Assembly: GCA_021464415.1 (NCBI GenBank)
Contig: CM038467.1
Location: 48,917,715 to 48,981,714, forward strand
Source of the DNA: Lonicera japonica
Lineage: Eukaryota; Streptophyta; Magnoliopsida; Dipsacales; Caprifoliaceae
Length of the DNA: 64,000 bases
Direction: 5' to 3'
In this document: positions 1 through 9,691 of the stretch, one piece after another
Layout: every line of letters begins with the position of its first letter
Position numbering within the stretch: the first letter of the stretch is position 1
Made by a program: the position numbers and the translations under genes
The notes under the pieces: model-generated
The model's database searches: none
Told to the model about the DNA's origin: nothing
What the model saw: the letters and a program-made list of their open reading frames with translations, nothing else

Positions 1-478
1 TGTTTTACAAAATCACTTGTTTCACTGCATCTACTATTATCAAATTCTCTTTTTCAAATCACACACACACATTTATTTTTAAAACCATGGGCGAATTAGG
101 AAACACATCGTTTTCATCCCAACCCCAAGATCTCGATTTTTAAGGCAAGCACGAAAAGCTGTAAAGTAATAGCAATAGCATGCAAGAACTGAATTATAAC
201 ACACGCATATCCTACTCAAGAGACCGAAAGGGCGAATTGGGTGCCTAACACCTTCCCGATTCGTAACTTAATCCCCGAACCTTCGAATCAACTAGTTTCG
301 CATATATTATGTATAAGAGGATATTTAGTCCATAAATACGTCTCTTTTACAGAAACCTTTTTTGTTTGTTTAATAAAACAAACTGGCGACTTTTATTCTT
401 TTCAAAACCGATTTTCAAAGCAGCAACGGAATCGCCGCCCACGAGGACCCCCGGGCGTCGAGAACGCGGGCTCTCACA
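1..478 (+). mobile_element. LTR 3' part of a Tat/Ogre-like Ty3/Gypsy retrotransposon (5' end outside window)
   Basis: The sequence ends in CTCTCACA directly before a primer-binding-site-like TGGCGACTCTGTTGGGGA at 480. It also contains the stretch 'ggtgcctaacaccttccc' near 240, which I associate from memory with Tat/Ogre-type LTRs of plant Ty3/Gypsy elements. There is no coding capacity; a short open stretch at 241-504 runs across the LTR end and is not a gene. The 5' end of the LTR lies outside the window, so length and target-site duplication cannot be read. The family call is by recognition of the LTR/PBS style, not by protein domains. Confidence 0.6.
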
Positions 479-479
479 G

Positions 480-497
480 TGGCGACTCTGTTGGGGA
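480..497 (+). other. Primer-binding site of the Tat/Ogre-like element
   Basis: TGGCGACTCTGTTGGGGA sits two bases after the LTR-like CA end. The TGG start fits pairing with the CCA 3' end of a tRNA, and Ogre/Tat elements are known for tRNA-Arg-type primer sites of this general form. The tRNA assignment was not checked. Confidence 0.55.
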
Positions 498-1200
498 CTT
501 TTAAGGGGATTAGACTCTAAATAAGAGTAGAATATGCATGGATAATTGTTTATGTTTGCATGCTTTCTTTTTCGGCCTTAGTCTTAGGATAACATAGATG
601 CGATTTAGGTGGATACCCTAATTCCCTTTTTGTTTGTAATAATTGTTTGAGGAAATTTTTTCATAAATAAAATTTGAAAGTACTCGAACAAACCCTAAAG
701 CGCTTATCATAATGTACCTCCATAATTGTTATTTTGCACGCACCCACTATCATCATGTATTATTGCGAGTGTGAATTTACCCTATCAACCTCGGGACCAA
801 AGTCGTGACTAGGCCGTGGACTTGCGGGTCTACACTAGCCAAAAGCGCATGGGACCACTCTCCTTGGCCAAGTACCAAACTGAGGTTTATCGAGTGACGA
901 GAACACTCACGTACCCAGAATGTATATCAAAAGGTCCTTGCACGTACTCGCCCTTGGGGTATATAGCAAGACCTAGCCAAATAGGAAGAAGCCTTAAACC
1001 TTACCCATTTCAACCACGCTTGCATATAGGATGCGTCAGCCTAATACACACGAATTTCTACATGTTTTCTTGACTGTAGGTCGTGAGATTAGTGAACAAA
1101 AGGCCTTGTCATACATACCAACTCTTGGTTTGGCAAGTACGACCGGAGGCTGTCCAACCCCGTCCGTAGAAATCCCTCACTAAAACTCGTTAGTGAGAAT
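498..1200 (+). mobile_element. Untranslated leader remnant of the Tat/Ogre-like element
   Basis: The sequence downstream of the primer site has no long open frame. Its base composition (for example 790-1190, richer in C and G) differs from the AT-rich DNA that follows. It probably represents the long 5' untranslated leader that Tat/Ogre elements carry. The rest of the element (gag, pol, 3' LTR) is absent, so this is a truncated copy. Confidence 0.45.
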
Positions 1201-1940
1201 TTTCTTGTCACTATTTCCATGAAAAACAACTCTAAGAGGAGAGAACTTCCTGATTTTCAAAAAATATTTTTTAAAATATTTTCTGAAAAATGAGTCGTTT
1301 TCCAAAATGAATTTTTCAAAAATGAATTTTTTTTAAAAAAGTGGATAATATAAGGTATAGAGGTCGGCCATTAGCCACAAGAAAAAATGGTGCATTTTTT
1401 GCCACCCTTGGAAAAAGCAAATCCTAAAGCAAAACACATCATGCAATGCTAATATGGAAACAACCATATGGTTAAAGGCACAACAAAACATTATTTGTTG
1501 TACACTACAAATTGGTGCTTCGCCCTATTACACTAAAAATGTTTTATAAGTGAAAGGTAAAAAAGAGAGAAAAAAAATACACGATCTATCCATATATATG
1601 TTAATTATATCCACTAATTCTAAATAATTTATCGTTACACATGGAGTACTAGCATAGTGTAAAAAAAGTCGAGTTTCCCCACCCGATACTCAAGTTCAAG
1701 TCACAGGGATCCCATTTCTCTTCTCCCTCCCTCTCATGATTGACCATCATGTGTATCTATGTAACGCTTGTATAAAAAAATTATTGTTAATTAGTTACAC
1801 CATGCCAGAAAGTTTTATTAGCATCAACCTCCACACAATCAGTAGCTTAGAATGACTGCAAATGAATTATAATTCAATGGGGTTAAAAATGAATAGTACC
1901 AATAGTAGCATTTGCTACTTAAAACAATAAAGTATAAACA
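1201..1940. other. No gene seen; AT-rich spacer
   Basis: AT-rich sequence with homopolymer runs. I found no open frame with recognisable content, no RNA gene and no clear repeat ends. Confidence 0.6.
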
Positions 1941-2303
1941 GCCCCCTTCTCTCAAGAATCGTCCATTTCGAGGGGTGAACAGATGAATTTTTTCATGAAA
2001 CTTGGTGAGAATGATCTCTATAACGAGTAGATCATCTTCACGAAATTTCATCAAAAAAAATCAAATGGGAAGTGGGTTAACTAAAAATCTAAAATTTCAA
2101 TGTTCAGAAATACGCATATATATCAAATTTTCAATTAATTCACTTCTCTATTGATTTTTTTTTATGAAATTTGATAGAGATGATCTACTCATTATAGAGA
2201 TAATCTCCACCGAGTTTTATGAAAAAATTCATCCGTTTACCTCCTCGAAAAGGAGGGTCCTTAAGTTAGTTAACTTAAGGATGGTCCTTAAGAGAAGGGT
2301 TCT
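1941..2303. mobile_element. Foldback miniature element (long inverted arms)
   Basis: The left arm (about 1941-2075) reappears as the reverse complement at about 2130-2303. Shared words include the 'cccttctct' terminus, 'gatgaatttttt' and the block running from the TGGTGA-type word to AGATCAT. The arms are about 140 bp with a short loop, and the arms themselves contain smaller palindromes. A minus-strand open stretch at 1839-2054 is a by-product of the arm. No transposase is present, so this is a non-autonomous MITE-like element. The superfamily is unknown and no target-site duplication could be fixed. Confidence 0.65.
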
Positions 2304-2381
2304 CAAAGTATAAAATATAATATATATATATATATATATATTGCTCATGAATGGAGATATCCATAGGGGAAGAATATTGAA

Positions 2382-3070
2382 AGACTCAATTTTTTGAGGA
2401 CTAAATGCGGACCAACTATTTTAAGGAGATAAACATATGAATTTTTTGATGAAAAATGATAAAGATGATCTTCATGATTAGTAAATTTGATAGAAAACAT
2501 TGACCGGAATGTAGGCTAACAAAGAGACTATTTTAAGGAGGTAAACATATGAATTTTTTGATGAAAATTGATAAAGAATATATCCATGATTAGTAGATAA
2601 TCTTCACCAAATTTGATCAAAATATTCAACTGGAAAGCGGGCTAGCTAAATATTTAAAATTTGAACAACTACAAATGTGCATATATATATATATATATAA
2701 TTATCATGGTTTTAGTTAACCCACTGTTGGATTGAATTTTTTGATTATATTTGGTGAAAATGATCTACTATTTTTTTGATGAAAATTGATAAATAAGATA
2801 TCCATGATTAGTAGATACTTGTCACCAAATTTTATCAAAATATTCAACTGGAAAGCGGACTAATTTAATATTTAAAATTTCAACAGCTACAAATATGTAT
2901 ATATATATATATCATGGTTTTAGTTAGCCCACCTTTGGATTAAATTTTGTGATGAAATTTGGTGAAAATGATCTATTAATTATGGCGATTATTTTTAGCA
3001 AATTTTATCAAAAAATTCATCAATTTATCAACTCAAAATAAATGATCCGCATTTAGTCATCAAAAAATGA
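2382..3070. mobile_element. Non-autonomous element with about 70-bp inverted ends and internal subrepeats
   Basis: The left end (2382-2460: 'ttttttgaggactaaatgcg' and onward) matches the reverse complement of the right end (about 2990-3070: 'cgcatttagtcatcaaaaaa'). Inside, a unit of about 110-230 bp recurs at about 2424, 2530 and 2760. It contains 'atgaattttttgatgaaaa', 'tattcaactggaaagcgg' and an AT microsatellite followed by 'atcatggttttagtta'. Related words occur in the neighbouring foldback at 1941-2303, so the two probably belong to one family. There is no coding capacity. Confidence 0.6.
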
Positions 3071-3317
3071 CCTATTAAGATCCTTCTTCGACATCCATAT
3101 AGGCAACTGCAAAGACGTGAAAGATACGGCAAAAAATAGAGTACTGAAAAGCATGGAAGAAATAAATACATGGAAGTATGAGCAAAAGAAAAACACTTGT
3201 TTATAATTAAAGAAATTTACTAATGAGGGAAAGTGACAAGGCATTGAGAATTTTGAGAGAAAAAGATAATGCGATATTACGTATGGTTGAAAAAAAATTG
3301 TGACACATATATTATAT

Positions 3318-4180
3318 ATGTAAACTAGGGTATACCCGTGCCATCTGACACGGTAAAATAAAAAAAATATGATAATAGGATAAAAAAAATTAACGTGTGA
3401 CAAATTTAAATCGACAAAATCAATCAGTTTATTTTGAGCCCATTGTCTAGTCTAGTCTAAAATTGTAAACAACTGAAACGTAAGTTCAATATATCTTCAT
3501 GCTGAAAAAACTAAAAGTATACCGGATTGAACCGACCTATTTTAAATTTTTTTAAGAGTCTTTTAATCATAATCCAACCACGTAACGACAAAATGAATCA
3601 GTCTATTTTGAGCCCATTGTCTAAGTCTAGTCTAATATTGTGAACAACTAAAACGTAAGTTCAATATATCTTCATACTGAAAAAACTAAAAGTATACCAG
3701 ATTGGACATACTTGTTTTTTAATTTTTTAAAGAGTCTTTTAATTATAATCTATCCACGTAACGTACGTCTTGACAGATTAAGATGACCAATAATGTACGA
3801 ATACATAATGTACGTCAATAAAAGTTACACAATAATTTTTTTTGATTTTTTTGCATAATTATATAGTCATGATGGATCTTGTTTAATTGATCTTGATTAG
3901 TAGATTTTAAATATTAAATTTTTATTAAATTTTGATTTTTTTATTTTAAGTTATGGCACTTTTAATGTAAACAAAATTATTAGTATGTGAGAGAGTTTAT
4001 TGTGTGTATATTATTGGTGTGAGTGTTTTAACTTTGATGTGACATCTTGATGTGTGTATAAAACTAATCCAATAGTATATAACTAATGCATACCATAACA
4101 TGTGTATTTTTTACCATTAAATTCTTATACTTTTTGGTGAAAATTTTAGTCAAAGATGGTGTTTTATAATATAGATAATA
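3318..4180. repeat. Unclassified AT-rich repeat with a CCCGTGCC...CACGG hairpin at its left end
   Basis: The segment starts with 'aaactagggtatacccgtgcc' (of which the first bases are flank), followed a few bases later by a partial complement 'acacggt'. This style of end is common in plant intergenic repeats. A 175-bp tandem duplication lies inside (listed separately). The right limit is a guess, placed at 'tataatatagataatattt'. No open frame or transposase remnant was recognised. Confidence 0.3.
3412..3762. repeat. Tandem duplication, two copies of about 175 bp
   Basis: Unit 1 (3412-3585) and unit 2 (3586-about 3762) both start CGACAAAAT and end CCACGTAA. They share 'attttgagcccattgtct', 'cgtaagttcaatatatcttc' and 'gagtcttttaat', with scattered substitutions. 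No function is evident. Confidence 0.85.
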
Positions 4181-4330
4181 TTTAATAATAAGCTTTGTCT
4201 CCAGATCGATATCAAATTTACAAAAAAAATCATATTCTTAGAATAAATTTACAAAATTTGGGCACGAGTTTTCTTTAAATTTATCCAACGAGATTGAACC
4301 CAATTTTAGGTGATGAATACTTGCATGTTA

Positions 4331-4351
4331 GGACCAAATCGCTGGCATAAG
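4331..4351 (+). repeat. Left copy of the 21-bp terminal direct repeat of the pararetrovirus
   Basis: The block starting GGACCAAATCGCTGG is identical to 11440-11460. It lies 23 bp before the first ATG. Outside the 21 bp the two flanks differ. It marks the overlap of the linearised circular viral genome. Confidence 0.85.
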
Positions 4352-4374
4352 CAAACAAAATTTATAACTCCGGT

Positions 4375-6186
4375 ATGTTTGATTTTATTTCATCTATGTC
4401 TATAAAAACTATTGAACAGACTATTCCTGTTGGAAATAATCTTGATCATATGCAATTACTTCACGAAGATGAAATACTGCGTTATAAAGATAAATATAAA
4501 TATATGCATATTGGCTTAATTCAAGTTGCTATTAAACCCCTTACTTCCCTTGGTTTAAATACCTCTTTATTAATTGCCTTACGTGATTGCAGGCATAATA
4601 AATTTAAGGATTCTTTATTAGGAATAATTCAAACTAGTTTATGTGATGGCCCAGTTTATTTCAACTGTTTCCCTGATTATTCTGTTTCTCTAACTGATAA
4701 AAATTTATTAGATGTTTTAACCTTGAATATTCAAATGAATGGTTATGATTTGAAAGAAGGTAGTGAACCTTTGAATGTTACGTACAGAGTTCATTATAAA
4801 GTTATGAACACCCTTAGCCCTAATGCTAAAAGATATGACCCCAAGGGTAAAACTACTCTTATTGAAACTAATTTATTAAAATCTGATATAGCCGTGCCTA
4901 GGACCATTAAATGGAATGAAATTGAATTACCTGAACAATGGTTATTGGAGGCTGCTGCTCCACCTACCCCTGTTGAAAATAAAAAAATTGAGGAAATTCT
5001 TCAATTTGATGATGGAGATGTTATTGTTAGATTTGATAATAATAAGACTGCTAGGTTATCTACCTCATCTAAAAGACCATCTTCGGCTTCTCATTCAGAA
5101 AGCCAAAGGTTTTATACACCTGCCCCTACTATTAGCTCTAGTATTCCTATTTCTAGAAATCCCTTAGAAGCAGGAGTTTCTGGCACCAAAGATGGTGAAT
5201 TACAATTCGAAGGAGTTATTAATTCTCAGCAAAATATTCCTCATGGTGTTTATTCTAAACCTTCAAAAAATGAACCTGATACCATTTCAGAATTAGGTTT
5301 TGCTATGAAACAAATTATGACTCTCACTAAAAGTGAATTTTCTTATAAGCGTACTGAGTGTAATGCAGAATTTATGCAAGAAAAATATTCTGATTTTAGA
5401 AAATGTTTTTTTGCAGAATTTTCTGATGAACAGAAATTAAATTTTAAAAATAAATTTTATGAGCATATTGACGAAAATGAGGAAGTTATTCCTTTTGTTA
5501 CATGGTTTTACAGTAATTATGAAGGTGATTATCCTAATATTTGTACTATAGATAGTTTCTATAAAACTTGGAAGACAGCTTCTGGAAATATAATTCAGTC
5601 TCTCTATCCTCCTACTGAAGCTTTAAAACTAGAGGTAGGAGAAAATCAGACCTTAGAAACTAATGCTTTTTCGTCCAATATTAGGATAACTTCGTCTCAT
5701 ATAGGTCCTGATGATCTTAATAAGGTTATTAAGCAAAATAACTACACTAATTTACACATACAAACCATAGCGAGTCAATTAACTCGTATTGAGGAAACAT
5801 TAGAAAAGGTTCAAGCTATCGAAGAAAAACGGCCTGTTCCTATTTTAGAAAAACCCAAGGTTGAAACCTCTTATATTAAACCTGTTATAGAAATTACTGA
5901 GAAATTTAAACATAATGATAAAAACAAAGAGATAGTTGAAGCTCTTACTGAAAAATTAGAAAAACTTCGTTTATTTAATGGAAAACAGATTCTCCCTATT
6001 ACTCAAACTGAGGATGTCTCTGATTATGAGACTGAGTTTTTAGATATTGCTCAATTTAAAAATGAGTTATTAGCTATGGAAGGAGATCTTAATAAAATAA
6101 CTTTTGGTAAAAAACATGTGGCTACCCAAATGGCTCCCACTAGGACTTATTACCAGCGTCCTACCCCCCCAAGATACGTTATTTGA
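4375..6186 (+). CDS. Pararetrovirus ORF1 N-terminal part: movement protein plus linker region
   Basis: The 603-codon frame opens 23 bp after the terminal repeat. Residues about 20-175 have the look of the 30K-superfamily movement protein of caulimovirids (a beta-rich core around residues 45-145). Such proteins widen plasmodesmata for cell-to-cell spread. Residues 200-600 form a low-complexity, Ser/Pro- and Lys/Glu-rich linker of the kind that precedes the coat domain in caulimovirid polyproteins. The frame ends at TGA 6184-6186, just after a C7 run at 6164-6170. The downstream frame, which encodes the coat region, is open across the same run, so the two were probably one polyprotein frame separated by a single-base insertion. 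Florendovirus ORF1 is normally continuous and about 1,770-1,800 codons long, which matches the two parts together. Confidence 0.9.
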   Translation: MFDFISSMSIKTIEQTIPVGNNLDHMQLLHEDEILRYKDKYKYMHIGLIQVAIKPLTSLGLNTSLLIALRDCRHNKFKDSLLGIIQTSLCDGPVYFNCFPDYSVSLTDKNLLDVLTLNIQMNGYDLKEGSEPLNVTYRVHYKVMNTLSPNAKRYDPKGKTTLIETNLLKSDIAVPRTIKWNEIELPEQWLLEAAAPPTPVENKKIEEILQFDDGDVIVRFDNNKTARLSTSSKRPSSASHSESQRFYTPAPTISSSIPISRNPLEAGVSGTKDGELQFEGVINSQQNIPHGVYSKPSKNEPDTISELGFAMKQIMTLTKSEFSYKRTECNAEFMQEKYSDFRKCFFAEFSDEQKLNFKNKFYEHIDENEEVIPFVTWFYSNYEGDYPNICTIDSFYKTWKTASGNIIQSLYPPTEALKLEVGENQTLETNAFSSNIRITSSHIGPDDLNKVIKQNNYTNLHIQTIASQLTRIEETLEKVQAIEEKRPVPILEKPKVETSYIKPVIEITEKFKHNDKNKEIVEALTEKLEKLRLFNGKQILPITQTEDVSDYETEFLDIAQFKNELLAMEGDLNKITFGKKHVATQMAPTRTYYQRPTPPRYVI

Positions 6187-9100
6187 AGAAGAAGCTATTT
6201 TTAACCCTACAGTTAATTTTAGTGCTAAAACTATTTATGAGTGGTATATTGATGGTATGTCTGAATATCAAATATTAACTCAATTATACCGAATGACTAT
6301 GTATGGTACTGCTTGTAAAGCTAGTGGAAGTAGCGACAAAAGTGTTGCTGAATTTATGATTGCGGGTTTTTCAGGCCAATTACGAGGCTGGTGGGATAAC
6401 GTTCTGACTGATAGTCAGAGAAATGAGATTAAAAATTCTGTAAAAATAGTTAATATTAATGTTACTACTAAAAATGAACAAGGCCAGGATATTACCCAGG
6501 TCCAACCTAAAGCTGAAGAGAATACTGTTTATTCTCTTCTCACTGCTATTGTACAACATTTTATTGGCCCTCACCCTACCATATTGGATAGAAGTAAGGA
6601 TTTATTAATAAATTTTAAGTGTCCTACTTTGACCCATTTTAGATGGTATAAAGATGTATTTCTTTCAAAAGTTATGACAAGAGAAGACGCTAATGCTGAT
6701 TTCTGGAAAGAAAAATTTATAGCAGGTCTTCCCACTTTATTTGCCCAAAAGGTTAAAGACCGTATTAGTAAAAAACATGGTGGTACTTCCATCCCTTATA
6801 AGGATTATACTTATGGTTATCTTATTAGTGAATGTATTGCTGAAGGTTTATCCCTATGTAATGATATTAAGCTTAAAGCTCAACTTAAAGCTCAGAATTT
6901 AACTGGTCGTAAAGAAATAGGTGAATTTTGTGATCAGTTTGCTTATGATATGAGTATTCCTTATTCTAGGATTAAGAAAACTACTGATAGTTCTAATAGA
7001 ACTAGAAAACACCATAAAAGGCGTAAAAAATCACATAAGAAGGCCCCTCCACCTTCTACCTCTAGAACTCCTCATAGGAAGCCTGGGCCAAATAAGAAGC
7101 CCAATATGAGTCAAATTATTTGTAGAAAATGTGGCAAGACTGGCCACTATGCTAATAAATGTTGGACTAAGCAGAAGCTTAATGAAATAGCTGATGAAGG
7201 CCTTAAAAGGCAACTTATGGCGGTTTTATTAAACCCGAGTGATGATGAGGAAGAAATTGAAGAAGAAGAGGTTAATAACATTAATTCTGAATCCCTTTCT
7301 GGCGCTTCGACCAATAATTCGGAGTTTGATTCTGATTGTAATTGTAAATCTCAGACTGATTATTATAAAGCTATATTAGAAACTAATGGTCTTAGTATTA
7401 ATGTTTTGACTAAAGAAGAACAGTCCATCTTAGATCTTATAGATCAAGTGGAGGATACTAATGTTAAACGTAAACTTATAGAACAATATTTGACTACGTT
7501 TAAAACTGAAAAAAGTATATTACCTAGTACAGAACCATATTCTTTACATAATATCCTTGAAAGTTTTTATAAAACTCCAGAGAAAGAGGTTACTATTTCG
7601 GATTTAAAAACAGAAATTAATAGCCTAAAAACTGAGGTAAGAGATATTAAACTTCGTCTCTCTATTCTAGAAAATTCTCCAACTATTACTGAGAGTTCTT
7701 CTCAAGCTGTTGTCCTTAATACTAGTGACAATTTTCTTAATCTTATAGACCAAGTTATTGTTCAAAAATGGTACATAAATATTACTATTGTTGTGGATAA
7801 AGACTTTATTCTTAAAGATATAGCTCTTCTTGATACAGGGGCTGATATGAATTGTATTAAGGAAGGTTTAGTCCCTACTAAATATTTTGAAAAAACATCT
7901 GAATCTATGACTAGTGCGGGAGGTAATAAGCTCAAAATCAATTTTAAATTATCCAATGCCTATGTTTGTAATGATGGTATGTGCATAAAAAGTACTTTTA
8001 TTTTAATCAAAAATTTATCTCAACGTATCATATTAGGTACTCCTTTTTTAAACCTTATAGAACCTTTCACTAAAAATGAAAGAGGACTTATTACACAATT
8101 TGATAATAGAGAAATTTTATTTAAATTTATTACTAAACCTCGTATTAAAGAAGTTAATGAGGTCAAGGATAAACTTGTTTTTAAAGAAAAACATCTTGAC
8201 TATTTGCATGAAGATTTAAAAATTATGAATATTAATCTTCAACTTAATAATCATAAAAATAAATTATCTATTAAGAATTTACAAGAACAAATTATTAGAG
8301 AAGTCTGTAGTGATATTCCTACTGCTTTCTGGAATAGAAAGAAACATATTGTTCCCCTTCCTTATGAAGAGAATTTTGATGAAAAGAATATATCCACCAA
8401 AGCTAGACCTGCACAGATGAATTCTATTCTTTTAGAACATTGTAAGAGTGAGATTTCTTCTCTTATAGAGAAAGGACTTATTAGAAAAAGTTATTCTCCT
8501 TGGAGCTGTACTGCCTTCTACGTTAACAAGGCGTCTGGAATTGAGCGTGGTGCTCCTAGATTAGTTATTAACTATAAACCTTTAAACAAAGTTTTAAAAT
8601 GGATTAGATATCGTCTCCCTAATAAAAAGGATTTATTAGCTCGCCTACAGGCTGCTACTATTTTCTCTAAATTCGATTTAAAATCTGGATATTGGCAAAT
8701 CCAAATTGCTGAAACTGATAGGTATAAAACTGCTTTTACTGTCCCGTTTGGACATTTTGAATGGAATGTTATGCCATTCGGGCTTAAAAATGCCCCCTCG
8801 GAATTTCAGAATATTATGAATGATATTTTTACTCCTTATAGTACTTTTTCTATTGTTTATATTGATGATATTCTCATCTTTTCTAATAGCATTGATCAGC
8901 ATATTAAACACATACAAATTTTTATTAAAATCATAAAGAATGCCGGTTTGGTTGTTTCGGCTAAAAAGATGAGTATTTTTCAAACTAAAATTAGATTTTT
9001 AGGACATGAAATTACTAAGGGAAATATTATTCCTATTAATAGGGCCATTGAGTTTGCAGAAAAATTTCCTGATGAAATTCGTGATAAAACTCAATTACAA

Positions 9101-9691
9101 AGATTTTTAGGATCTTTAAATTATATTCGCGACTATTATAAAAATTTAGCTACCGATTGTATTCCTCTATATGAGAGATTAAGAAAAAACCCCCTCCCAT
9201 GGTCTGATAGACACACTACAGCTGTAAAGCTTATTAAATCTAAAGTTAAACAACTTCCTTGCTTGGCACTAGTTTCACCTTACTCTTTTAAAATTGTTGA
9301 AACAGATGCTTCAGATATTGGTTATGGAGGTATTCTTAAACAAAAATTTAAAGATTCTGATAAAGAAATCTTATCTAGATTTACTTCTGGGAAATGGAAT
9401 GATGCTCAGAAAAATTATTCCACTATTAAAAAAGAAATATTATCTGTTGTTGAATGTATTTCTGATTTCCAAGAAGATTTATTGAATCAAGAATTTCTCT
9501 TACGTATTGATTGTCAAGCAGCTAAAGATGTGCTTGAAAAAGATGTAAAAAATATTGCTTCTAAACAAATATTTGCTAGATGGCAAGCAATTTTATCAGT
9601 ATTTGATTTTAAAATAGAATTTATAAAAGGAGAATCAAATTCTCTTCCTGATTTCTTAACTAGAGAATTTTTGCAGGGGAAGGCCTCATGA
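6104..9691 (+). CDS. Pararetrovirus ORF1 C-terminal part: coat, zinc finger, aspartic protease, reverse transcriptase, RNase H
   Basis: This is a 1195-codon open frame, +1 relative to the preceding one and overlapping it by 83 bases. Domains in order are: coat-protein region (about residues 25-320, then a Lys/Arg-rich tract); CCHC knuckle with cysteines at residues 340, 343 and 353 and histidine at 348; an acidic stretch near 380-400; aspartic protease with DTGAD at about 576; reverse transcriptase with FDLKSGYW near 857 and YIDD near 919-922; and RNase H with TDAS near 1067. There is no integrase, which separates it from Ty3/Gypsy. The ATG at 6104 is only the first in this frame; the natural start is more likely that of the upstream part. 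The stop (TGA 9689-9691) overlaps the next ATG. Confidence 0.93.
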   Translation: MVKNMWLPKWLPLGLITSVLPPQDTLFEEEAIFNPTVNFSAKTIYEWYIDGMSEYQILTQLYRMTMYGTACKASGSSDKSVAEFMIAGFSGQLRGWWDNVLTDSQRNEIKNSVKIVNINVTTKNEQGQDITQVQPKAEENTVYSLLTAIVQHFIGPHPTILDRSKDLLINFKCPTLTHFRWYKDVFLSKVMTREDANADFWKEKFIAGLPTLFAQKVKDRISKKHGGTSIPYKDYTYGYLISECIAEGLSLCNDIKLKAQLKAQNLTGRKEIGEFCDQFAYDMSIPYSRIKKTTDSSNRTRKHHKRRKKSHKKAPPPSTSRTPHRKPGPNKKPNMSQIICRKCGKTGHYANKCWTKQKLNEIADEGLKRQLMAVLLNPSDDEEEIEEEEVNNINSESLSGASTNNSEFDSDCNCKSQTDYYKAILETNGLSINVLTKEEQSILDLIDQVEDTNVKRKLIEQYLTTFKTEKSILPSTEPYSLHNILESFYKTPEKEVTISDLKTEINSLKTEVRDIKLRLSILENSPTITESSSQAVVLNTSDNFLNLIDQVIVQKWYINITIVVDKDFILKDIALLDTGADMNCIKEGLVPTKYFEKTSESMTSAGGNKLKINFKLSNAYVCNDGMCIKSTFILIKNLSQRIILGTPFLNLIEPFTKNERGLITQFDNREILFKFITKPRIKEVNEVKDKLVFKEKHLDYLHEDLKIMNINLQLNNHKNKLSIKNLQEQIIREVCSDIPTAFWNRKKHIVPLPYEENFDEKNISTKARPAQMNSILLEHCKSEISSLIEKGLIRKSYSPWSCTAFYVNKASGIERGAPRLVINYKPLNKVLKWIRYRLPNKKDLLARLQAATIFSKFDLKSGYWQIQIAETDRYKTAFTVPFGHFEWNVMPFGLKNAPSEFQNIMNDIFTPYSTFSIVYIDDILIFSNSIDQHIKHIQIFIKIIKNAGLVVSAKKMSIFQTKIRFLGHEITKGNIIPINRAIEFAEKFPDEIRDKTQLQRFLGSLNYIRDYYKNLATDCIPLYERLRKNPLPWSDRHTTAVKLIKSKVKQLPCLALVSPYSFKIVETDASDIGYGGILKQKFKDSDKEILSRFTSGKWNDAQKNYSTIKKEILSVVECISDFQEDLLNQEFLLRIDCQAAKDVLEKDVKNIASKQIFARWQAILSVFDFKIEFIKGESNSLPDFLTREFLQGKAS

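Noticed and set aside
6104..6186. The 83-base overlap of the two ORF1 parts taken as a natural overlap of separate genes.
   Set aside because: Florendovirus ORF1 is continuous and the frame change coincides with a C homopolymer, so a one-base insertion is the simpler reading. A programmed shift is kept as an alternative in the findings.
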